From assembly GCF_022023855.1 (NCBI RefSeq), contig NZ_CP059450.1, forward strand, positions 496,001 to 560,000: a stretch of 64,000 bases of DNA. The letters are read 5' to 3'. The notes beneath the pieces are model-generated. The model did not search any database and was not told the DNA's origin. It saw only the letters and a program-made list of their open reading frames with translations. Position numbers and translations under genes: made by a program. The DNA is from Azospirillum brasilense. GTDB taxonomy: Bacteria > Pseudomonadota > Alphaproteobacteria > Azospirillales > Azospirillaceae. Numbering within the stretch: the stretch's first letter is position 1; every line of letters starts with the position of its first letter. This document shows positions 29,024-36,047 of the stretch, piece by piece.

Positions 29024-29440
29024 TCATCGGGCGAGCTGGGAGCGGGCCCAGCGTTTGTCGTCACGCAGCGTCTCAATGGTGCGTTGCGGCTGGAGATTCT
29101 CCGGGCTGAGCCGCTTCTTGCCGATCATCGCCAGCACGCCGCCGATGACCAGCACGACGACCCCGACAATGACGGCGGCCAGCCAGGGCTCGACCACCTT
29201 CGACAGGGCCAGCACCGCCGCGGCCAGCAGGACCAGGACGCCGGCGAAGGCGATCAGGCCGCCGGCGACGACATAGGCTGCGCCGCCCGCCGCCTGTCCG
29301 GCCTTTTCGGTCAGCTCCGCCTTGGCCAATTCGATCTCGGTGCGGGCGAGGTTGGTGGTCTCCCGTGCCAGATCGGCGAACAGGCCGGCGATGGGTCGGT
29401 CTTGCCGCGGATCGTAGGAACGGTCCTCCGCAGCGCTCAT
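29024..29440 (-). CDS. DUF1469/YqjE-like inner-membrane protein
   Basis: A 138-residue protein of the Actinobacterial holin-X/DUF1469 type, related in layout to YqjE. An amphipathic start (LARETTNLARTEIELAKAELTEKA) is followed by two transmembrane helices at about 50-78 and 85-110 and a basic tail. It is not a phage holin despite the family name. The ATG overlaps the upstream gene stop (ATGA), and the DUF3618 gene follows with 7 bases between. This arrangement parallels the E. coli yqjD-yqjE pair. Confidence 0.8.
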   Translation of the reverse strand: MSAAEDRSYDPRQDRPIAGLFADLARETTNLARTEIELAKAELTEKAGQAAGGAAYVVAGGLIAFAGVLVLLAAAVLALSKVVEPWLAAVIVGVVVLVIGGVLAMIGKKRLSPENLQPQRTIETLRDDKRWARSQLAR

Positions 29441-30420
29441 GGTTTGATCCCCTGGATCGGGTTGTTGCCGGACATCGGCTTGGACTCGCTGGTGCTGCCC
29501 TGAGTGGTGCCGGGCGCGGAGCCGGCGACCATTTCAGCGGCGTCGCGGGTGCGGGCAGCGGTGGTCGCCGCGGTGGCGGTATTCAGCGGACGCGGACTCT
29601 CCTGGTTGCGGCCGATCCCGCCGCCGGCCGAGTTTATGGCTGTCGCCGACGTCATGCCGGCCGACGTCATGCCTGAGGAGGCGAAGCCGGACGACAGGCC
29701 GGACCGCGGCTGCGCCGCACCGGTTCCCCCCATCGAGGCCGACGCGCCGAGCCCGCCGGGACCGGCGCGGCGATGGCCGGCGAGGTCATGGTCGGTGCGC
29801 AGAGCCTCCTGCCCAGCGCGGTCGGCGCCGCGCAGCCCGAAGTCACGGTAGTCGTGATGGTCCTGGTCACGACCGCCGTATCCACGGTCGTGCCGGGCGT
29901 ACCCACCGGTCAGATGCGACGACGACGCGCCGCGAAATCGCCGTTCTCCGGAGCTTTTGACGAAGCGGGCAAACAGGAAGCCGACGGCGAAGGCGGCGCC
30001 GACGAAGACCTCCGGCTGACGCCGCGCGAAACGCTCCACCTGGCCGACCATGTCGTCCACAGTTGAGTTGCGCAGCATGTCGGCAACCCGCTCCACCCGG
30101 TCGGCGGCCTGTCCTGCGTAATGGGCGGCGGTGCCGTTGTTCTCCTCGTTCAGCTGTTCCGCAGCCTTGTGCAGCGCGTTGGCGACGCTGCCCAACTGGT
30201 CGGCGGCGCGGTCCGTCTGCGTCTCCAGAAGCGAGCGGATGCGGCCTTGCGCGGCACCGAGGGTGTCGCGGCCGGCATCAGCTGCTTCGCCGGCCATCCG
30301 GTTCAAGTCGTCCGAGGAACCCCGGTTCTGCGAACGATCGTTGCCCAATCCACTGTTCGCCATCGGGTCCGGCGTCTTGCGGTTCGGTTCGCCGGTGCCC
30401 AACGTATCGCGGTCTGCCAT
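29437..30420 (-). CDS. YqjD/ElaB-like nutrient-deprivation-type membrane protein
   Basis: A 327-residue protein. The first 60 residues are polar and disordered. Residues 60-130 form a helical region (RIRSLLETQTDRAADQLGSVANALH) with the layout of YqjD/ElaB proteins. A single hydrophobic helix FVGAAFAVGFLFARFVKSS follows near 140-158, and then a long Gly/Ser/Ala/His-rich low-complexity tail. ATG 30420 has GAGGAGGAAA upstream. It is the first gene of the operon and carries a candidate EcfG promoter. Similar proteins in rhizobia are labelled nutrient-deprivation-induced; the function is unknown. Confidence 0.72.
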   Translation of the reverse strand: MADRDTLGTGEPNRKTPDPMANSGLGNDRSQNRGSSDDLNRMAGEAADAGRDTLGAAQGRIRSLLETQTDRAADQLGSVANALHKAAEQLNEENNGTAAHYAGQAADRVERVADMLRNSTVDDMVGQVERFARRQPEVFVGAAFAVGFLFARFVKSSGERRFRGASSSHLTGGYARHDRGYGGRDQDHHDYRDFGLRGADRAGQEALRTDHDLAGHRRAGPGGLGASASMGGTGAAQPRSGLSSGFASSGMTSAGMTSATAINSAGGGIGRNQESPRPLNTATAATTAARTRDAAEMVAGSAPGTTQGSTSESKPMSGNNPIQGIKP

Positions 30421-30511
30421 CTGTTTTCCTCCTCGGGGTCGGCTGCGGATGTGTTCCGGTCCGCGGCCTGCGGCAATTCGCCGCGCTTTGCGGTGTCCGA
30501 TGTCGGGAATC

Positions 30512-30538
30512 AAACACACTCATGGGCATCGGAGTTCC
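30512..30538 (-). promoter_or_regulatory. Candidate EcfG-type general stress promoter
   Basis: On the minus strand GGAAC (30538-30534), 17 bases, then TGTTT (30516-30512), against the consensus GGAAC-N16/17-CGTT. The predicted start lies about 85 bases upstream of the first gene of the three-gene membrane-stress operon. Confidence 0.55.
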
Positions 30539-30681
30539 AGGGTGTGTATTGCGTTCCTGCGCGGCAACGCGGGGTTGCCGGCGCCGATTCTAATGGTGCT
30601 GTCGGAATTGGACGGCTCGCGAAAGTGTGCTAAACTTCTCCGCGAATTCGCGAAGGTTCCAATGAACCGGAGGAGGCGGCC

Positions 30682-32118
30682 GTGAACGGCATTTTTTCCG
30701 CTCTGAGCAACGGCCAGAACAGCCTTTTCCAGCTCCAGAAAGCCAAGAAGGACTGGGAGCGGGCATTGGAGGCCATGGAGGGCAAGGACGCCAAGCAGGT
30801 CCTGACCGAGAAGGCCGACCAGGCAAAGCTGCCCTTCACCATGACGCCTGAGCAGCAGAAGAATTTCACCGCCGTGGTCAACGCTCTGGAGGAGGCCAAG
30901 CGTGTCGGCGGGCCGAAGGCCGTCGCCGCGCAACGGCTGGAAGAGGTCGAGCGCAAGATCGAAGAACTGAAGATGATGATGCGCCACAACCATGGCGACC
31001 GGGAAAAGCTGGTGCAGCTGGCGCGGGAGGCTGCGATCCTCGCCAAGCAGGCCGGACGGGCGGCGAAAGAATATGGCGCCGGCGTGGCCGCCGCTGCGGA
31101 GATGGGACTTCCCGGCGGGGCGGGGGCGCCGTCCATCGGCGGCATCACCATCGAGCGGACGACCACCCGCACCTCCATCACCATGGTTCAGACGGAAATC
31201 GCCGTCGATGTCACGGTGACCATCCGCGGCGACGGCGCGACGGCTGAGGGCGCCTTGACCGAAGGGGCGCCGCAGGACACGCCGCCAGCCCCGGCGCTGC
31301 CGACGGACACTGCGGCCGCCGACGGCACAAGCACGGCTAAGGATATGGCGGCCGGCGAAGAGGCGGCGGAAGACGGAGAGGCGCGTGCCGCCGAGGCTGT
31401 CGCCGCGGAGGCCGCCGGTCTGGCCGGGCAGGCCACGGCCCCGGGCGTTGCTCCGGATGGCAAGCCGCCATCGGACGGCAAGTCCTCCACTGGAACGGCG
31501 GCTACCGAGAAGACGGCGGCTAAGAAAACGGAAGAAGAAAAGGAAAAGGACCGGGCTGAAGGGAGAACCGACGAGGATGCCGAGGACGGGCAGGGGACCG
31601 ACCTCCAGCAACTGATGAAGGACGTGGCGCCCAGCCTGAACGCCACCCCCAACGCCCCGCTGGGCGAGCGGATCCGCAACTACATCCAGCGGATGATGGC
31701 TGACAACGATCTGAAGATGTCGCGCTACCGTGAGGCCGACGAATTCGGGCGTCGGGTGGAGGCCGTCCTTGCCGAGGCGAAGTCGATCATCGCCGAAGCA
31801 AAGGCCGCCAACGAGTTGGATCAGGCCGAAGAGCGGCGCAAGGCGCGGCGGGAGTCCTTCAAGGATTACGACAAGGTCGTGGAGGAGGCGCAGGACAACG
31901 TCAACGAACTGCGTCAAGCGGCCTTCGGGTCCGGCACGACACTGAAGGATTTTGTGGAGGCCATGACCAATCCGGACGGCACGGACGGCGGTTCCGGAGA
32001 GCCGGACGGTGCCGCCGGAGAGGACGCAATCATGCCTTCGGCGGACAGCCTCGCGGCGCTCGGTGGGACGGATCTGGGGATGCCCGCCCTGTCTGGTTCG
32101 GTCAATCTGCTCGCGTAA
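30682..32118 (+). CDS. Large Ala/Glu-rich coiled-coil protein, function unknown
   Basis: A 478-residue soluble protein. Residues 10-135 are helical and coiled-coil-like (ALEEAKRVGGPKAVAAQRLEEVERKIEEL). A short beta-like segment around 150-182 (GGITIERTTTRTSITMVQTEIAVDVTVTI) is followed by an Ala/Thr/Gly-rich disordered region at about 183-300. A second long charged helix follows at 345-425 (AEAKSIIAEAKAANELDQAEER). No signal peptide or membrane helix is seen. The GTG start at 30682 has GGAGGAGG six bases before it. No family is recognised; the composition suits a scaffold, or a secreted or phase-separating protein. It is divergent from the stress operon. Confidence 0.75.
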   Translation: MNGIFSALSNGQNSLFQLQKAKKDWERALEAMEGKDAKQVLTEKADQAKLPFTMTPEQQKNFTAVVNALEEAKRVGGPKAVAAQRLEEVERKIEELKMMMRHNHGDREKLVQLAREAAILAKQAGRAAKEYGAGVAAAAEMGLPGGAGAPSIGGITIERTTTRTSITMVQTEIAVDVTVTIRGDGATAEGALTEGAPQDTPPAPALPTDTAAADGTSTAKDMAAGEEAAEDGEARAAEAVAAEAAGLAGQATAPGVAPDGKPPSDGKSSTGTAATEKTAAKKTEEEKEKDRAEGRTDEDAEDGQGTDLQQLMKDVAPSLNATPNAPLGERIRNYIQRMMADNDLKMSRYREADEFGRRVEAVLAEAKSIIAEAKAANELDQAEERRKARRESFKDYDKVVEEAQDNVNELRQAAFGSGTTLKDFVEAMTNPDGTDGGSGEPDGAAGEDAIMPSADSLAALGGTDLGMPALSGSVNLLA

Positions 32119-32840
32119 GAGCATCGGTGCGCCGAAGCTCAGGGCACCCCCTTCGTGCACGTTGGGCGATCACCTTCGGCAGTATCGCCATCTGGGTAAT
32201 CCAGCCCATTTCGCAGTCCACGCGGTCTTGACGACGGCCTCGGTCCGGCGCAGGATGGTCGGCGTGAAGGTTGATGCTCGAAAAGCATTGTACGCACAGT
32301 GCCGACCGGCGGTAACGACGGTCGGATAGAAGGCTGGAGTTCAAGCGGCAACATCCTGTGAGACGCCATCGCGGTGTTCTCATCTTACCGATATTGTTGC
32401 CCGTCCGGCTGACCGGCGGTGGGGCCATACCCGGGTGGCTCCGCCGCCGATTGTTTTTGGGGCTCTTTTTCGCCCTTTCCTTTTTCCCTTCCCAACCGCC
32501 GGTTTTCGCACCCATGGGCGCATGGTGCCACGCGCCGTGCGCAAGGCCTCCCCGTGCTTTTCCCGTCACAGGATAAGCCAAAGGGAAGTATGGGTATTTG
32601 AGGCGGTCGATGCCCTGCCACCTAACCCACAAATAGGCAAATTAGTTCAAAATCCGACCTATCGATAGGAGTAGGAACAAAAATTGGCCGCAAATGTGCG
32701 CAAAAAGGGGGTATCAAACAGGGGTTTAACGCCACATTAACCAGACTGGACTGACCTTGATCTCACGGAGGCGGCAAGTGCAGGCATGGGGCCAGCAACA
32801 CCGCCCGCGAATTCAACCACGTTGCTTGAAAGGCCCGACG
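32119..32840. other. 722-base intergenic region
   Basis: No convincing gene. The first 296 bases run to a strong plus-strand terminator at 32415-32458, so they are either an unusually long 3' untranslated region of the coiled-coil gene or hold a small RNA. The open frames here have poor codon position bias. The second half is markedly AT-richer (32580-32750), contains the 12-base palindrome CCTATCGATAGG (32658-32669), and probably holds the promoter for the lipoprotein-chvI-chvG unit. Confidence 0.6.
32415..32458 (+). terminator. Strong Rho-independent terminator
   Basis: A 13-bp stem (GGCGGTGGGGCCA with TGGCTCCGCCGCC, two G-U pairs) around an 8-base loop, 32415-32448, followed by GATTGTTTTTGG. 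It lies 297 bases beyond the coiled-coil gene stop. Confidence 0.85.
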
Positions 32841-33458
32841 ATGACGATGACGGGTACCATATGCGAAGTGGCTGGAACCAAAGCCGGAGTGGGGTGCCGG
32901 CGGCGGAAGGCGGGCCTTGTGCTGGCGGTTCTTCTGCTGGCCGGGTGCCCCGGCACCACGGTTCCTCCCGAAACGCAGACCGCCGGACCGACCGCCATGG
33001 CCGTTCCGGTGCCGAAGACAAAGCCTGCTCCTCCGCGCGTCAAGACCGCGGGGAAGGATCAGGCGGCCACGCCGGCGGTGAGCGGTCCGGGGACCGGTCC
33101 CGCCGCCGAGGTCATCGCCATGGCTGGGACAGAGGTGGCGGGGCTGCCCCCCGTACCGTTCGGCGGCGCCAGCCCGCCTGCCACCCTGTCCCCCGAAACG
33201 CTCGTCGGCCTGGACCAAGTCCAGACCCGGCGTCTCCTGGGCACCCCTGCCGCAACGGAAGAGGCGCCACCTGCAAAGGTGTGGCATTACGCTAAGGGCG
33301 ATTGCTCGCTCAAAGTCTTCTTCTTCATGGACATGACGTCCTCCCAGGACTTCCGTGCCCTTTCCTACGATATGAAGAGCAGCGAAAATGTCCCAGATGT
33401 CGATAAACGATGCTTCGCTCAACTCCTTGCCCAAGGCTGGGATGTCCGCAATGACTGA
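32841..33458 (+). CDS. Small lipoprotein preceding and overlapping chvI
   Basis: A 205-residue lipoprotein. A basic start, a hydrophobic run and lipobox LLLAGC give the lipidation site near residue 36. A Pro/Ala/Thr-rich linker follows (about 40-110). The C-terminal part is a small alpha/beta domain with LVGLDQVQTRRLLGTP and KVWHYAKGDCSLKVFFFMD, a BamE/SmpA-like pattern common in alphaproteobacterial lipoproteins, with two cysteines (GDC and KRC) that could pair. The gene overlaps the chvI start by 17 bases, suggesting co-expression and possibly an envelope-sensing role in the ChvG/ChvI circuit. ATG 32841 has AAAGG upstream. Confidence 0.75.
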   Translation: MTMTGTICEVAGTKAGVGCRRRKAGLVLAVLLLAGCPGTTVPPETQTAGPTAMAVPVPKTKPAPPRVKTAGKDQAATPAVSGPGTGPAAEVIAMAGTEVAGLPPVPFGGASPPATLSPETLVGLDQVQTRRLLGTPAATEEAPPAKVWHYAKGDCSLKVFFFMDMTSSQDFRALSYDMKSSENVPDVDKRCFAQLLAQGWDVRND

Positions 33459-34251
33459 GGCCGCCGTCGCCCGCGTGGCGCTGGTCGACGACGACGACCT
33501 GTTCCGCGAATCCCTCAGCCTCAACCTCGCCGACGAGGGGTATGAGGTCATCACGTTCGACCGTGGCGAACCCGCGCTCGACTTCTTCGCCGAGGGCGGT
33601 TCGGTGGACATCGTCCTGCTGGACTGGCGCATGCCGAAGATGGACGGCATCGACGTCCTCCGCCAGATGCGCTCCCGCGGCATCGACCTGCCGGTGATCT
33701 TCCTCACCGTGCTGTCGGATCAGATTTATGAAGAGGCCGCCCTGGCCGGCGGCGCGCTCGACTTCGTGGAGAAGTCGCGTAGCCTGTCCATCCTGCTGAA
33801 GCGCATGCGCCTCATCGTGGATGGCTCCAAGGGCACGCCCGAGGAGGCCGAGGGGCCGAAGGAATCCGTCTACGCGCTGGGCAACCTCGACCTGCGCCTG
33901 GACAACAGCCGCGCCCTGTGGAACGGCAAGCGCATCGACCTGACGCTGACCGAGTTCAACATCGTCAAGCTGATGGCGACCCGCCCGGAAGAGGACGTGT
34001 CCTATCGCGAGATCTACGACCTTGTGCATGGCAAGGGCTTCCTGGCCGGCTACGGCCCGTCGGGCTACCGCGCCAACGTCCGCGCCTTCATCAAGCGCAT
34101 CCGCCAGAAGTTCCGCGTGGTGGACGCCGAGTTCGATTGCATCGAGAACTATCCGGGCTTCGGCTACCGCTGGGGCAACGGCACCGGCGGCACGGGCCGC
34201 ACGCGGGATGACGACGCGGATGTGATGGTCGATGGCGCTGCTGCCGATTGA
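33442..34251 (+). CDS. chvI: ChvI-type response regulator (OmpR family)
   Basis: A 269-residue transcription factor. The receiver domain (about 9-125) has acidic pocket DDDD, phospho-acceptor Asp61 in LLDWRMP, a conserved Thr in FLTV, and Lys in EKSRS. The winged-helix DNA-binding domain (about 150-240) shows LTLTEFNIVKLMATRP and SYREIYDLVHGKGF, the form seen in ChvI. ATG 33442 has AAGG seven bases upstream; 33451 is possible. chvG follows after 58 bases. ChvI-class regulators govern acid, envelope and plant-host responses in alphaproteobacteria. Confidence 0.9.
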   Translation: MSAMTEAAVARVALVDDDDLFRESLSLNLADEGYEVITFDRGEPALDFFAEGGSVDIVLLDWRMPKMDGIDVLRQMRSRGIDLPVIFLTVLSDQIYEEAALAGGALDFVEKSRSLSILLKRMRLIVDGSKGTPEEAEGPKESVYALGNLDLRLDNSRALWNGKRIDLTLTEFNIVKLMATRPEEDVSYREIYDLVHGKGFLAGYGPSGYRANVRAFIKRIRQKFRVVDAEFDCIENYPGFGYRWGNGTGGTGRTRDDDADVMVDGAAAD

Positions 34252-34309
34252 GGCCCATGGGCCCGACGGCGCGCGGGACGGGGCGGAACTCACCAAGGGA
34301 GGATTCTCC

Positions 34310-35863
34310 ATGGCGGGTTTCCCCGGCGGCCGGTTGCGGTGGCTGTGGCACTCGCTGGCCAGCCGGCTGGCGCTGCTGACCATCGTCTTCCTGGCGGTGC
34401 CGGTGCTGATCTACGATCAGTTCCAGCGGGCCGACACCACGACGCAGACCCTGCTGCTGCAAAGCGCGCAGCGGCAGGGCGAGCTGATTGCCCGCGCGCT
34501 GGAGCCGGACCTGTCCCGCGCCAACCGCGCGGCCCTGCCGCAGCTCGGCCCCATCCTGCGCCGCTTCGCCGACGGGAATACGCGGCTGAAGCTGCTGGTC
34601 CGGCCGCGCGCCCTGGCCGGCAACAACCTGATGGGCAGCGACGGCTTCTATTACGTCGCCGCCGCCCCGTCGGTGCCCACCGACGATCTGGACGCCGAGC
34701 GGCACCAGCTCCTCGAACAGGGGGTGCTGGACCGGCTGGGCGCTTCCTGCGCCGGAAACGAACCGTTGGCGCTGCGCCTGCCACGCGCCTCCGGCGGCTA
34801 CGAGATTCTGACCTCGGTCACGCCGATCAACACGGCCTTCGGCTGCTGGGCGCTGGTGACCAGCCACACCGCCGGCGGCTATCTGGAATCCTCCCTGGGA
34901 CGCCCCTACTGGAGCACGCCGGTCGTCCAGGCCGCGGCGATGATCTACATCGTCATGGCGGCGCTGGTGATGGCGGTGCTGTTGGGGGTCTGGCGCAACC
35001 TGCACCGGTTCGGCGATCTGGCGCGCGACATCGTGTCGGGCGGCATCGGCGAGAGTGGGCAGGGGTCCTTCACCAACCGCAACACCGTGCCGGAACTGTC
35101 CGGGGTGGCCGAGGATTTCGACCGGCTGGTCGACACCCTGCGCGAAAGCGCGCGGTCGCTGCGCCGCGCGGCGGAGGACAACGCCCACGCCTACAAGACG
35201 CCCATCGCGGTCATCCGCCAGTCGGTGGAGCCGCTGCGCCGCTCGCTGTCCGCCGAGGACAACCGCAGCCAGCGCGCCCTGACCATGATCGAGAAGTCGG
35301 TCGACAAGCTCGACGGGCTGGTCTCCTTCGGGCGGCGCATGGACGAGGCCGCCGCCGATCTGCTGGTCCCGCCGCGCCGCCGGGTGGACCTGTCCGATCT
35401 GGTGGAGCGCATGGCCGGCGGTTACACCAGCCTGCTTGCCGAACGGCAGCTCCACATGCGCTCGCGGATCGAGTCCGGGGTGGTCGTGCGGGCCAGCGAG
35501 GACATCCTGGAGACCGTCATCGAGAATCTGGTTGAGAACGCCGTCAGCTTCTCTCCACCGGACGGCACCGTCAGCGTGCGCCTGTCGCGCAACGGCGCCT
35601 GGGCGGAGCTGGTGGTCGAGGACGAGGGGCCGGGCGTCGATCCGGCGAACCTGCCGCGCATCTTCGAACGCTACTTCTCCCAGCGCGAGCCGGGACGGGG
35701 CATGCCGGAGGACGCGGCGGCCCAGAACCAGGCCGAGGCGACCCATTTCGGTATCGGCTTGTGGATCGTGCGGCGGAACATCGAGGCCTTCGGTGGCAAG
35801 GTCCGCGCCGAAAACCGCTCCACCGGCGGCTTCCGCATGACGGTGACGCTGGCGGTGGCCTGA
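34310..35863 (+). CDS. chvG: ChvG-type membrane histidine kinase
   Basis: A 517-residue kinase. TM1 is at about 19-37, a periplasmic sensor at about 38-205, TM2 at about 210-230, then HAMP, a His phosphorylation site at His293 (NAHAYKTPI, replacing the more common HELKNPL), N-box NLVENAVSF near 405, G-box VEDEGPGVD and a final GIGLWIVRRN. Strong AAGGGAGG before ATG 34310 fixes the start; an upstream in-frame ATG at 34232 overlaps chvI and lacks a site. It pairs with the preceding regulator. The periplasmic partner ExoR is not in the window. Confidence 0.88.
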   Translation: MAGFPGGRLRWLWHSLASRLALLTIVFLAVPVLIYDQFQRADTTTQTLLLQSAQRQGELIARALEPDLSRANRAALPQLGPILRRFADGNTRLKLLVRPRALAGNNLMGSDGFYYVAAAPSVPTDDLDAERHQLLEQGVLDRLGASCAGNEPLALRLPRASGGYEILTSVTPINTAFGCWALVTSHTAGGYLESSLGRPYWSTPVVQAAAMIYIVMAALVMAVLLGVWRNLHRFGDLARDIVSGGIGESGQGSFTNRNTVPELSGVAEDFDRLVDTLRESARSLRRAAEDNAHAYKTPIAVIRQSVEPLRRSLSAEDNRSQRALTMIEKSVDKLDGLVSFGRRMDEAAADLLVPPRRRVDLSDLVERMAGGYTSLLAERQLHMRSRIESGVVVRASEDILETVIENLVENAVSFSPPDGTVSVRLSRNGAWAELVVEDEGPGVDPANLPRIFERYFSQREPGRGMPEDAAAQNQAEATHFGIGLWIVRRNIEAFGGKVRAENRSTGGFRMTVTLAVA

Positions 35864-35907
35864 CGGGGGCGGTGGCCTGACGGGGCGCAAGCCCTGTACG
35901 TTCCCAT

Positions 35908-35950
35908 CCGTACGGGTGTGGCCGGACCGTACGTCCGGTCACACGTACGG
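35908..35950. repeat. Long imperfect inverted repeat rich in CGTACG
   Basis: CCGTACGGGTGTGGCCGGAC (35908-35927) pairs imperfectly with GTCCGGTCACACGTACGG (35933-35950), enclosing CGTAC. It lies between chvG and the antiporter gene. It could be a chvG terminator (no T run) or a regulator site. Just before it a 16-base unit GCGGTGGCCTGACGGG is duplicated across the chvG stop. Confidence 0.55.
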
Positions 35951-36047
35951 AACAGCTTTGTCCCTTATCCTGACCTTGCTCCCGCCCCAATCGGGCGATA
36001 CCGTGCGCCGCGACTCCCCAAGGCCCCTCAAAGGGCAAGGCAGCCCC

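Noticed and set aside
29024..29440. Phage holin
   Set aside because: The family name is misleading. The gene is in an envelope-stress operon with no phage genes nearby.
32102..32632. 176-codon minus-strand frame in the intergenic region
   Set aside because: No ribosome site, poor third-position GC, no domain. A transposase remnant was considered but no motif could be confirmed.
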